NCBI GenBank assembly: GCA_963931865.1
Contig: OZ007507.1
Coordinates: 19,905,985 to 19,969,984, forward strand
Length of the DNA stretch: 64,000 nucleotides
Origin: Axinella damicornis
Lineage: Eukaryota > Porifera > Demospongiae > Axinellida > Axinellidae
Reading direction: 5' to 3'
Shown piece after piece: positions 43,454 through 53,758 of the stretch; position 1 is the first letter of the stretch; every line of letters begins with the position of its first letter. The notes below the pieces were generated by a model that worked only from the letters and a program-made list of their open reading frames with translations, did no database searches and was not told the origin of the DNA. The translations under genes and the position numbers were made by a program.

Positions 43454-45027
43454 CTAGACGAATGCAGAACATTGTGGGGCGAGCCTGAGCGAGTACAGTT
43501 GTCGAATGTGCATGGAGCATGCAGTTGCATGCGCATGTGTTCCTACATGGAGCAGATGCATGTGCATGACTGTCAGTGCATGTCATCTGAATGTGACGGA
43601 GAGCATAGCATGATTTGAGGACACAGAAGTTATGACACTAAAAGTACACCCATTCACAGCAACTGCGAATCAGGTTAGCCGAAGCAGTCTGGTAGGTAGG
43701 TCCAGGAGAGCTCTCTGTCTTTGTTGTCGCCACCGGAGGGCGACTTTCTCATTCTCTGCTGATGCCAGATCTGTGTCTTGACTGCATGTCACAGTGAGGT
43801 AAGTGTTACCGAGCGCAGGCCAGTCAAGTTCCCATCCTCTGGCAATAGCTGAAGTAGCAGTCTAACACATTTTCCGTTAGCGACAGTACGTTAGCATCCA
43901 TATGCTATACACTATTTTATATGGGTTAGGGTGTGGTTAGGGTCTGTATAAATACTGTATAGCATACGGATGCTAACGTACTGTCGCTAACGTTATGTTC
44001 TAACACACCGTGATGGTTTATAGCTATTAAAGCCTGCATGCATGCTAGCTAGCTAGCTAATGCACACCATGATGTGCTCTGCATTTGCAGCCGGGACATG
44101 AGATCGCTTGAAGCATTCTCCTCGTCTTCATGAAATGCTTTATATAGCCCCTCACCGCGCGCTATAGTCTCCATCCTTGTTGAGGTAGACCGTTCATGGT
44201 TCGTGTGCACTTCACAGCAACTGCGAATCAGGTTAGCCGAAGCAGTCTGGTAGGTAGGTCCAGGAGAGCTCTCTGTCTTTGTTGTCGCCACCGGAGGGCG
44301 ACTTTCTCATTCTCTGCTGATGCCAGATCTGTGTCTTGACTGCATGTCACAGTGAGGTAAGTGTTACCGAGCGCAGGCCAGTCAAGTTCCCATCCTCTGG
44401 CAATAGCTGAAGTAGCAGTCTAACACGTTTTCCGTTAGCGACAGTACGTTAGCATCCATATGCTATACACTATTTTATATGGGTTAGGGTGTGGTTAGGG
44501 TCTGTATAAATACTGTATAGCATACGGATGCTAACGTACTGTCGCTAACGTTATGTTCTAACACACCGTGATGGTTTATAGCTATTAAAGCCTGCATGCA
44601 TGCTAGCTAGCTAGCTAATGCACACCATGATGTGCTCTGCATTTGCAGCCGGGACATGAGATCGCTTGAAGCATTCTCCTCGTCTTCATGAAATGCTTTA
44701 TATAGCCCCTCACCGCGCGCTATAGTCTCCATCCTTGTTGAGGTAGACCGTTCATGGTTCGTGTCTAGCTATGTCGTTGACGTTGCAATGGTGAGTTCGT
44801 TTGTGGTTTGAATTAACGCATGACGCAATGACACGCAAAATACGAGCAGGAAGTGATTTACGGCACGACGTACGATAGATATATATATATAAATAAATAA
44901 ATAAATAAATATATGGAAAATTCACAGCAAACTCGTCTATGTGGGGCTCGCTCAGGCTCGCCCCAATAAATATATGGAAAATTCACAGCAAACTCGTCTA
45001 TGTGGGGCTCGCTCAGGCTCGCCCCAA
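43454..45027 (-). mobile_element. Helitron A1 with internal tandem duplication
   Basis: Minus-strand 3' end CTAG at 43454 next to A43453, 5' end GCCCCAA at 45027. A 74-bp duplication of its 5' terminus lies at about 44920-45027. It carries the 548-bp duplication 43665-44760. Target is A^T of the hAT element, deduced from the intact copy at 11880-12439. Confidence 0.78.
43665..44760. repeat. 548-bp near-identical tandem duplication
   Basis: The unit starting CACAGCAACTGCGAATCAGG at 43665 recurs at 44213; I noticed only one difference (ACACATTTTCC / ACACGTTTTCC). Each unit contains a foldback (GTTAGCGACAGTACGTTAGC ... complement) with GGGTTAGGGTGTGGTTAGGG at its centre. Confidence 0.9.
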
Positions 45028-46454
45028 CTAGGGGAATGCAGGACATTGTGGGGCGAGCGTGAGCGAGTACATGCAGGTGCTGAATTTGCATGGAACAGTT
45101 GCATGACATTGTGCTGAATGTGCATGGAGCAGTTGCATGTGCATGTCATCAGAATGTGAGTCTGACGGGGAGCATAACACAACTTAACGACACATCACAG
45201 CAGTTGCATGTGCATGCCATCAGAATGCGAGTCTGACGGAGAGCATAGCACAACTTAAGGACACAGATCACACCAGAAGTTATGACACTTCGGGATGTGC
45301 TTGTCCTGGCTGCAACGCATACATTCAGCAGAATGAGAGCTAAAGCGGAGGCCAGGGAATCCCTCACAGCAGGTGGTGCACTGTGGGCAATTCAGTGATG
45401 CAATCTGATTGTGAAAGTTCAACATTTTCCTCTGAACAGAACGCTCACTGTGGGCATCTCTATCGTATCTGTCCTGGTTAGATGCTCTCACTCTCTCCAG
45501 CCTGGCGTCTCTGTCTTCAGCAGTCTCAACTGCCAATCTCTCCTGTTGAGCTGCTCTCACTCTCTCCAGCCTGGCGTCTCTCTCTTCAGCAGTCTCAGTT
45601 GTCATTCTGTCCTGGTGAACTTCTCTCAGTCTCTCCAATCTTACATCTCTCTCTTCAGCAGTCTCAACTGCCAATCTCTCTTGTTGAGCTGCTCTCACTC
45701 TCTCCAGTCTTGTGTCTCTCTCTTCAGCAGTCTCAGTTGTCATTCTGTCCTGGTGAACTTCTCTCAGTCTCTCCAGCCTGGTGTCTCTCTCTTCAGCAGT
45801 CTCAACTGCCAATCTGTCCTGTTGAGCTGCTCTCAGTCTCTCCAGCCTGGTGTCTCTCTCTTCAGCAGTCTCAACTGCCAATCTCTCCTGTTGAGCTGCT
45901 CTCAGTGTCTCCAGTCTGGTGTCTCTCTCTTCAGCAGTCTCAACTGCCAATCTCTCCTGTTGGGCTGCTCTCAGTGTCTCCAGTCTGGTGTCTCTCTCTT
46001 CAGCAGTCTCAACTGCCAATCTCTCCTGTTGGGCTGCTCTCATTCTCTCCAGTCTGGACTCCCTTTCCTCACGGTTTTGAGCAGTGCGCCTAGCTCTGTC
46101 TCTCTCTCGTCGCTGCCTCAGCCGTCGTTCCTTTTCTTCCGCTGTTTCAGCAGCACGGCGGGCCCTTTCTCGTTCCCTCCTACGTCGAAGTCTCTCTTCT
46201 TTGTTCCGGACGCTTGTTGTAGACTCCATCACGATTTTACACACATATAGCAAAGTAGTCAACGTGGCTTGTACGATGCATGCAAAGTAGTGTACGTCCA
46301 CGTAGCGTGTACGTTGCAATAATTTTAAAAGTGAACGTGCAAATAAGAGCAGAAAGTGATTTACGGCACGACGTACGATATATATATATATATATATATA
46401 GAAAGAAAATTACAGCAAACTCGTCTATGTGGGGCTCGCTCACGCTCGCCCCAA
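45028..46454 (-). mobile_element. Helitron A2, abutting A1
   Basis: Minus-strand 3' end CTAGGGGAATGCAGG begins at 45028, immediately after the AA of A1. The 5' end GGGGCGAGCGTGAGCGAG is complete at 46454, followed by T. It carries a truncated Helitron protein frame. Confidence 0.78.
45255..46229 (-). pseudogene. Truncated Helitron transposase N-terminus
   Basis: Frame of about 325 codons from Met (46229, MESTTSVRNKEERL). It shows Arg-rich segments, then about nine 23-residue repeats of the type RLERLRAAQQERLAVETAEE, then a cysteine cluster (CPQCTTCCEGFPGLRF, CMRCSQDKHIPK) typical of the N-terminal zinc region of animal Helitron Rep/helicase proteins. At DKHIPK, where intact proteins continue into the Rep domain, it switches to CHNFWCDLCP and stops. 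No Rep or helicase domain is present. The 69-bp repeats also make long antisense Ser/Leu-rich frames that are not genes. Confidence 0.8.
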
Positions 46455-46455
46455 T

Positions 46456-46635
46456 CATAGCAACAGTAGTTTAGTTTCACTAGTAGCTCTTTACCAACCA
46501 ATGACTGCAAATATCGTCATGAGCTCCCATAAGCCCATAAGAATTTATATGGGGGCTTTAATACTAGGCGTTATACTTTAATACAGGGTTTTTGCTTCCT
46601 TAAGCTGTTTGGTAAAGAGGTAAAATATCTGATTA
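46456..46635 (-). repeat. Dispersed ~180-bp repeat, also in a DYNC2H1 intron
   Basis: Reverse complement of about 62890-63075 (shared CAAAAACCCTGTATTAAAGT, GGTTGGTAAAGAGTTAACTAG). A shorter form is in copy 1 at 2650-3400. It lies between Helitron A2 and the next hAT fragment. Confidence 0.75.
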
Positions 46636-46671
46636 AAACATATATACAGAACAAAAATAATTGATGTAAAA

Positions 46672-46920
46672 CTAGGAGGATGCCGCGCATTGGGCGAGCG
46701 AAGCTTGTGACATGCACGTGCCTAACCTCGTTCCCAGGCCCCGCCTTTCGTGCAACCGAAAACGGCGCGCGGGCCTGGGAACGAGGCTAGCACGTGCCAA
46801 GACTTTCAGTTTCGACGTACGGTATCCGGAGTAGTATACGGACAATGTCCGAGATCCTGCAAAATCTACCACTGCGCAAAATCGCAATTGATCTCGCTAG
46901 TAGACTCGCTTCGCTCGCAA
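46672..46920 (-). mobile_element. Helitron B1, 249 bp
   Basis: CTAG at 46672 after A46671; other end CGCTTCGCTCGCAA at 46920. A different family from A1/A2 (GCGAGCGAAGC ends). It contains a small inverted element CCTCGTTCCCAGGCC / GGCCTGGGAACGAGG. Confidence 0.65.
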
Positions 46921-48216
46921 CTAGGGGAATGCAGGACATTGTGGGGCGAGCGTGAGCGAGTTACATGCAGGTGCTGAATTTGCATGGAACAGTTGCATGA
47001 CATTGTGCTGAATATGCATGGAGCAGTTGCATGTGCATGTCATCAGAATGTGAGTCTGACGGGGAGCATAACACAACTTAACGACACAGATCACACCAGA
47101 AGTTATGACACTCGTGCATGCACTTCACAGCGTTGAAGCAGTCTGGCAGGTAGGTCCAGGAGCGGTCTCTGTCTCTGTTGTTGCCACCGAGGATGACTTC
47201 CTCGTTCTCTGCTGATGCCAGATCTGTCATGACTGGTCACAGTGAGTTTAGTGTTACCGTGTGCAGGGCAGTCAACTTCCCATCCTCTGAGCAGTTGCAT
47301 GGCTTAGCATTTGAAAGGGACTCCGGCGAGTTATAGGGGATTGTGAGTTCAAGGAGGATCACCTCCCTTGGTCTCACTGAAGCGCTTTCCCCGTCTTCAT
47401 GAGATTTAATGCTTTAGCCACTCACCACCCCACTATAGTCTCCATCCTTGCAAGGCCTTGTTGAGGTAGACTGTTCATAGTTCGCGTCTCAGTTGGACGA
47501 TATCAACGCACGAGCAGGAAGTGAACTCAGTTTGGAAATAACGCATGACGCAAGAACACGCAAAATACGAGCAGGAAGTGATTTACGGCACGACGTACGA
47601 TATATATATATATTACACTCCTGGTATAGGAAATAAAGTGCCGCGTAAATAAATAATATAATTAATTAATATAATGTTTGAGTACTTAGGATTGGCCTAC
47701 AGAGATTCTGACTACACCGCCGTGATCGCTATCATGTACTGATCTGAATGTACAAAGTTGGTGCTGAAACTCACCTTGGTGGCTGAGATATGAGCGCTTT
47801 TGTCTCGCCGTTGGCCGCCATTGCTCGAGCGCTCTCTTCGACTTCCGGTGGCAGTACCGTTCTCAGGAAGGCACACGAGGATTCTGACCACACGGCCGTA
47901 ATCGCTGTCGTTCACTAACGCTTGTATGCCAAAACTCACCGTGCTGGCTAAGTTGTGAGTGCTGTAATAATGTCTTGTCTTCCTTTTGGCCGCCATTGCT
48001 CGCGATCGACGGAGCGTGGTTGCCACGTGGCATGTGCGTTAATTGGAACGAATTGCAATAATTAGCTTGCGCTACGGCGAGGCAATCGCGGCGTTGCAAC
48101 GGCTACCAGGAGTGCGGTTGCCCCTCGTAGAAATATAGAAATATATATAGAAATATAGAAATAAAGAAAATTCACATTGAACTCGTCTATGTGGGGCTCG
48201 CTCACGCTCGCCCCAA
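46921..48216 (-). mobile_element. Helitron B2, abutting B1
   Basis: CTAGGGGAATGCAGG starts at 46921 and GCTCGCCCCAA ends at 48216, before TT of the hAT element. It closely resembles Helitron 31404-32170 with an X element inserted at 47613-48127. Confidence 0.78.
47613..48127 (-). mobile_element. X element, full-length copy e inside Helitron B2
   Basis: Runs from TTACACTCCTGGTATAGGAA to CTACCAGGAGTGCGG...CCCCTCG in a TA-rich tract of the Helitron, so both ends are defined: 515 bp. On the minus strand it reads MAAKRKTRHYYSTHNLASTV and a second ATG module, each running into GTGAGT. This shows X can insert as a unit. Confidence 0.82.
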
Positions 48217-48660
48217 TTAAAATTGTGTAGCAGCGTAAACCTAGCTAGCTCAAGACTAGTCTATGTCTGCCTTCTATGGTGTGATATCAGTGTCAAAAAC
48301 CGATATCCTGGATGCAAGCGTTCGAAACTTCATGCAAGCGTTCGTAACTTCATGCAAGCGCTCGTAACTTCATGCAAGCGCTCGTAACTTCATGCAAGCG
48401 GTTCAAAAATTTCATGCAAGCGGTTCCAAAACTTTATGCAAGCAGTCCAAAACTTTATGCAAGCGGTCCAAAACTTTATGCAAGCGTTCGTAACTTCATG
48501 CAAGGCTTCGTAACTTCATGCAAGCGTTCGTAACTTCATGCAAGGGCCGTAACTTCATGCAAGCGGTCTAGCTGGTTGTGCTATTAGTGCACTTGTTGCG
48601 TTAACCCATAGTATTACTTATCTTAGTGGTCTTCGATTATTGTATCATCAGTTTTGAACC

Positions 48661-48736
48661 GATCATCAAGTCATTATAATCTCTGCCAATCAAAATCAGC
48701 TTATTATCCTTGGCAGAGATTATAATGACTTGATCA
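48661..48736. repeat. Hairpin inside the 4.1-kb transposon
   Basis: AAGTCATTATAATCTCTGCC pairs with GGCAGAGATTATAATGACTT. Confidence 0.85.
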
Positions 48737-48777
48737 GCTATTGTTTTGATCATTAGGGCTGCAACAATGCCTTGAAT

Positions 48778-49216
48778 GTTAAGGTTACGGGATACTCGTG
48801 CGCGCGCCGTGCGAAATGTATTGGGAAATGTATACTTAAGCTCGCTAACCAAAAATCTCTGGTACGAAGAGCGTGAGCAACTTGATTCTGGCGGTGGAGG
48901 TGCGCTGTCACAAGGTGCAGGGCATGACGGAAGCTTTTTTTGATAAAATAATCCCTGGCAAATTTATCTGCTGTCTCGCTCGAGAAAAGTGGTAAATTAT
49001 ACGGCTTTTTGGTGAACTGAACTGCTCGTTTTTGCAAGGCTATACAGCGTATCGGTAAAAGCTTCCGTCATGCCCTGCACCTTGTGACAGCGCACCTCCA
49101 CCCCCAGAATCAATTTGCTCACGCTCTTCGTACTCGAGATTTTTGGTTAGCGAGCTTAAGTATGCATTTCCCTATACATTTCGGACGGCGCGCGCACGAG
49201 TATCCCGTAACCTTAA
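48778..49216. mobile_element. Foldback element nested in the transposon
   Basis: Arms TTAAGGTTACGGGATACTCG... and complement, about 180 bp each, containing GGTGGAGGTGCGCTGTCACA. No coding content. Confidence 0.75.
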
Positions 49217-49614
49217 TCTAATTTCCTGCTAACAAACTGTAGAGTTCTAGTATACAAATCAACTCCATACTCAGTGCTTGATGCGAGAGGTAATACAACA
49301 GATTGTAATTCTTGCATGTCGCAGGTTGTCAAAGGGCAGTTTTTTTCTGGAACAATCACTGTCTCCAAGTCTCCACAAGGCACTGGTCCCCCCCAGTCTA
49401 TGCCATAGTGCTCAGCTTCACTCTATGCAATGATATTATATACATGTACATGAAGGAAGCAAAAATCACTGGTCTCATGCCCAGATGCCCACATGCATCG
49501 GCGGAGAATGTCTGGTGGGTTGAGTTGCATTTCTTGTCACAGAGGTGTGTCCAGCGTAGGTGTACTGAAGTGCTGATTGCACTATTTATGAGAGGAATTT
49601 CCATTCTGTACTAG

Positions 49615-51840
49615 CTATATGTCGCGTAGCCCTACCTTCAAGTAGTCAGCGATGTCCACTAACCCCCAAAACATCGGCTGCGAACCCAAAGTGCGGTGGA
49701 CTTCCCTGGTATAATTGCTGTAAAACCGTTCTTTTTCGGCATTGGAGATGGCTGAACCATCAACGAAATAAAATCCTTCGTTTATGAGCTGTTTAAACTG
49801 ATTCCTGGATCGATCGGTGACATATCCCACAATCCCACAGCCTCTAGGTGAGCGTTGATGCGGGGGATGAATACGTAATGAAGGCAGAACAGGTGAAGAT
49901 CATTGTTGGGATCCAGCATCTGACTGGACTCAAGGTGAGAGAACAGATCACGATAGAGGCCAAGTACACCCTGATAGACATCCCTCCACAGTCTTTCAAT
50001 TCGCTGGTTGTGTACACTCTTGCCTACTATCACTGATCCACGCCCTGGACCACGAAGTTCATGCGTTAACATAAACAGGGATACATCCACATTTTCTCCA
50101 CCCTGATCACATCTCACTCGTGACGGAAGGCCATACCACCTAACTGCTTCTATGAAATCTTGAAAGACCGTACTTGCACGGTTGTTGTCTGAACACTTAA
50201 GAAAAACAAGTATCCGGGAGATCCATCTACTCCACCATGCACCACCAGTCTCCACCTGAAAAACATAACGAAATCGATCAAAGAGATGTGCACAGTTAAG
50301 CAACATTTACATTAATACTTTGCTAACCTGATTAATTTATGGTTGCCATCAATATGCCAAAGGGATAGAGGTGAAGGTACGGTGTATTTCCGTCTCTGAA
50401 CGGTTGTAGCCCATCTAATTGCAACACCGTCAGGATCAATTCTATGAAGACAGTTCCTGATGCGGGCATGTGCATGGGATCCTATGGCCTTGATGCAACA
50501 AGTGTCCTTGCATCATGCGATATCCACAGGTGGGAAAATCCTGTTTTATTTGCTCAGCGAGGTCATCCAATTCCCTGTCACTGATAGTAGAATATAAGGC
50601 ATGCACTGTGAGTCCATACTCTGTCATCCTCCTCCTTATTGTGCTCAAGCTCACTGCAATCATATGGAGAAGTTTCAGCCTAAAACGGACATTCACTGCT
50701 CGGAGGTGAGAATTACTACAAGCCTTCAAGTTTCATGGTGAGAATTAAATTCGCGCGCGCCGGGTCACACATGTATGCGGCCACTCGCGGGAGATCAAAA
50801 GCTTTTGTAATCCGTAATTACTTCCGTCTTGTCATAATAAGCTGTCCTGAGAATGGCTAGCTCGAGACAAGCCGCCTTCGGATCTGTTCTTCATGATTTC
50901 AGTGAAAAGGAAGAAGCAATGTGCTACGAGAATAGACACTAGCTACATGCAAGGATTTAAACACACCATAGCTATATAGCGCTTACCGAGAGCTCAGATG
51001 ATACACACGAACCCGAACAGCCTCATGGCGATCGAATGAGTCAGCTAAATACGCTTACTTGGTTATAGCCAGGGTCACCACAGTAGCTCCGACATAAGCC
51101 ACGCAAGTAGTAGCCGTAGCAGTAGCCGTTTCCTCTTTCGCAGCGCACGTAATGCCTGGCTCTAGGGCCGACAAAAGTCACGGTCCGGCAACTTGGTATA
51201 CAGTCTGTAGTCACAGTGAACACTTTCAAAGCCAAAAGTACGAGCTTTATTTTCAAACAAGGCGCATAAACCGCACACCATCAAAATCGTCGCACTTTCA
51301 AGATTCTAACGCTTGCCTCACCTTTTTGATCTTACTTACGGTTTTTTAGATACACGCACGAATTCATCGGAGTGTTAAGTGTTCCGGGACACCCCCTATA
51401 GTTAATGTATGGCAAGTAGGAGTGACATCACTGCATACTTCTTCCAAAGTACGAGGATTAACATGGTTCAATTTTGTCTTAATTGGTATCAAATGAAAGC
51501 TAATAGCTTGGAGAAGACAGATTTTGCTTCACCTTTTAATGTATGTAAAGTTTAAAAAGTTGTAGGGCAAAACATACCAAAATGATAGCCTTTTTTCACT
51601 ATCTTGGGGCTATTTTACACCTTGAAGGTGCGAGTTGCAGCAAATGTCCTCAAACTTCTTCATATGCACATCAGCCACCTTAGAGCAACTAAACCCAATA
51701 TGCAGTAGGTATTCAATCTGCTCCTTGGTTATACACAATCTTGGACGACCCCTGCCATTCCCAGAAGATAGTTGTGGTACATAGCCCTCCACACTAGTTA
51801 GGGAGGATGAACTTTGAAGTTCTTCAAGTAAAGTCAAACT
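49615..51840 (-). pseudogene. Integrase-type transposase remnant (spliced, frameshifted)
   Basis: On the minus strand: a helix-turn-helix-like start (GRGRPRLCITKEQIEYLLHI, about 51760), exon 50653-50328 (VSLSTIRRRMTEYGLTVHAL ... PLSLWHIDGNHKLI), and exon 50255 to about 49615 ([55 protein letters not shown]). The acidic triad is visible as D of HIDGNHK, D of RCDQGG and E of QRIERLW. Frameshifts near 50480, 50230 and 49820 break it. The N-terminal and middle exons are separated by about 950 bp that may include other insertions. Confidence 0.78.
51041..51285 (-). other. Cysteine-rich open frame of unknown status
   Basis: The minus frame has at least six cysteines (DCIPSC, RCERGNGYCYGYYLRGLC, RSYC) after a hydrophobic stretch, and reaches a possible donor (CCAA|GTAAGC). 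It has no ATG: the frame opens after a TGA near 51285. It could be an exon of a host gene captured by the transposon, or chance. Confidence 0.25.
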
Positions 51841-52558
51841 TTGCCCAACAGCATCCAGGACTTGGTCACTGCAGTACGTGACTGCTATCAGTATTCCTAG
51901 TAGTTTAGAAATTTGGTAGATAAGGAGATCTAAATTGCAAGGGTCTCTGCTTACTTAGTAGGAACGAACAATGCGCTGAATCACTACACAAAGGCCAGCA
52001 ATTGCGGCATGTAACTCCGCCATACTTGTTACCTACTGCCTAGATCCCAATTCCAATCCGATTGGGAACGAGACAGAAGTCCGACACCACTGCTTTCAAG
52101 TCGCTTGTATTTCTTTTTGACCGCTTGAATAAAGTTTTGGGCCGCTTGCATAAAGTTACGAACGCTTGCATGAAGTTATGAACGCTTGCATGAAGTTACG
52201 AACGCTTGCATAAAGTTTTGGACCGCTTGCATAAAGTTTTGGAACCGCTTGCATGAAATTTTTGAACCGCCTGCATGAAGTTACGAGCGCTTGCATGAAG
52301 TTACGAACGCTTGCATGAAGTTTCGAACGCTTGCATCCGGGATATCGGTTTTTGACACTGATATCACACCATAGCGGCATGATAGCCTTCAGGCTTTCAG
52401 CCCGCGAACGGTCAAGGTATTACCAACCACAGCTACAATATTACAAGTAGTTTATGTTAACAAGGGTCAAAAGGGGGGTTCGCTCGCACCCCTAGATCCG
52501 CCACTGCCACTAATCGCCGCGGGAAGGGTCTGGGCCACGCGAGACTAATCACGACCTA

Positions 52559-53307
52559 GCAAAATACTGCGTAGTAGTGTCAGAGAATTTTTGAAGGTTG
52601 GGCTCCCGTCTGGCTCTCAGTAATTTGACGCAAAAGTGCTTGAGCAGTGAGTCTAATTGCCTAGGTCCAAATACCCTGGGGCATTTTACTTTCCTGTTAG
52701 CTAACATGTTCCAGGAGTTCATACTTTTTCATTTGGCGTTGTAATGTTGGAATGCAACTTGTTTCCGATTAATTTACTTATGTTTATAGTTCCTGAGATA
52801 TAAAGCAGCAAAGTTACCAGCCAAAAATTTAATTTTAAGCTGCTGGGGTCTCAAGCCTGACATTACTACCACATACCACTCCATGACAAGGAGGGCATTT
52901 TGCATGTCAGGCAGGGCATATAGCTACCACTGCAGGTCAAAGAGTCCCATCAAGCTAGTTGCAAAATCACAGTATGTTGAGGCAAACACAACAATTCACG
53001 CATTCTACCACAGACAAGTTTGTTAAACCCCCATAATAGACAAGTCTACCTGGTAGTACTCCTTGGGTCATTGCATATCTGGGACATCCAAGACTGATGT
53101 CCTTTCACTGGCTTTCAGTTATATCTTTTTGTGTATAACTACTAACAGCTTTCAAATCAGCTGCAGTTTCTTGTAGGATTTGAAATGAGGCCATTATCTG
53201 TTTGGGACATAAGTTCTAAAAGCATGAGTTGCTTCAGCCTTGTCTCTAACACGTTCCTCCACTCTGACTCCAGGGGGATGCTTCCCTTCCCTCCCCTCCC
53301 CTCCCAG
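52559..53307. other. Sequence between the TE stack and the dynein exons
   Basis: No exon of the dynein stem or AAA1/AAA2 was found here, although an intact gene would need thousands of coding bases upstream. No element recognised. Confidence 0.5.
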
Positions 53308-53758
53308 GTGTGTATGGTGATCTTAACCAACACGGGGCGTGTGTTCATGTACCGGCCAAGAGACTGTGAGAAGCTGATCATCTACTTGAAGGACATCAAC
53401 CCAGACAAGTGGGGCACCTCCCAGCTCATTGCCTTCCTGCAGCAGGTTAGGATGTAATGATGATGTAATGATGGTGATGATGTCGTGACAATGTGGTAAT
53501 GATGATATAATGCTGTGACCAATCATCAATGTGTTGGGACTTCTATAATGAGTAAACAAAAGAGCAGAAAAGATGTATGTACTTAACCAATGCCCTCCTC
53601 CCTCAGGTGTTGACATATCGTGGTTTCTATGACAACAACCTGGACTGGGTGGGTCTGGAGGGGGTCCAAGTGATAGCCTCCATGAACGCTGGATCCACAC
53701 TGGGACAACACCAGCTGTCGTCATGACTCACCTCCATTGTCCACATCTGCTGCACAGG
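53308..53758 (+). CDS. DYNC2H1: DYNC2H1 copy 2, AAA3 exons with a nonsense codon
   Basis: Exon 53308-53445 reads VILTNTGRVFMYRPRDCEKL and DKWGTSQLIAFLQQ. Exon 53607-53758 reads VLTYRGFYDNNLDWVGLEGV and VIASMNAG, then TCG TCA TGA CTC ACC TCC ATT. The TGA at 53724-53726 sits where the family has Arg before FTSIV/LTSIV, consistent with CGA to TGA. Splice sites on both exons look intact (GCAG|GTTAGG, CACAGG|GTGAGT). Confidence 0.85.

Larger units (their letters stand above)
48275..52384. mobile_element. 4.1-kb DDE-integrase DNA transposon (IS3EU-like)
   Basis: Inverted ends TATGGTGTGATATCAGTGTC (48275) and GACACTGATATCACACCATA (right end, near 52373) with TSD GCCTTC (48269-48274, 52385-52390); the empty site is seen in the hAT copy at 11880. 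The right end carries about 11 extra bases. Both arms (48275-48580, about 52100-52384) are arrays of a ~20-bp unit, GCAAGCGTTCGTAACTTCAT and variants. The interior holds a minus-strand spliced transposase remnant. A 6-bp TSD and IS3-like integrase match my recollection of the IS3EU group; the name is tentative. Confidence 0.75.
43329..52506. mobile_element. hAT-type element 3, torn apart by later insertions
   Basis: Ends CTGTGGCGGATCTA and TAGATCCGCCACTG with 5-bp TSD CCACT (43324-43328, 52507-52511), in reverse orientation to element 2. Its own sequence survives as 43329-43453, about 46636-46671, 48217-48274 and 52385-52506. Each piece aligns in order with 12439-11880. Confidence 0.85.
43286..52547. 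mobile_element. TAGTCTCG MITE, outermost shell of a nested stack
   Basis: Ends TAGTCTCGCGTGGCC at 43286 and GGCCACGCGAGACTA at 52547, flanked by the 9-bp duplication ATCACGACC (43277-43285, 52548-52556). Only about 120 bp belong to this element; everything between is the hAT element at 43329-52506. The shell's own centre (GATTAGTGGGCGGGGCCCCG...) is palindromic. Confidence 0.8.

Noticed and set aside
43910..43960. Telomeric repeat tract (TTAGGG)
   Set aside because: Only two or three imperfect units in the loop of a foldback, duplicated with it; not a telomere or an interstitial array.
45411..46250. 279-codon plus-strand frame of Ser/Leu/Cys repeats
   Set aside because: It is the antisense of the Helitron repeat region; its periodicity comes from the 69-bp repeats of the minus-strand protein.
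48295..48580. CRISPR- or satellite-like array of 20-bp units
   Set aside because: The inverted counterpart at 52100-52370 and the flanking TSD show these are the arms of one transposon.
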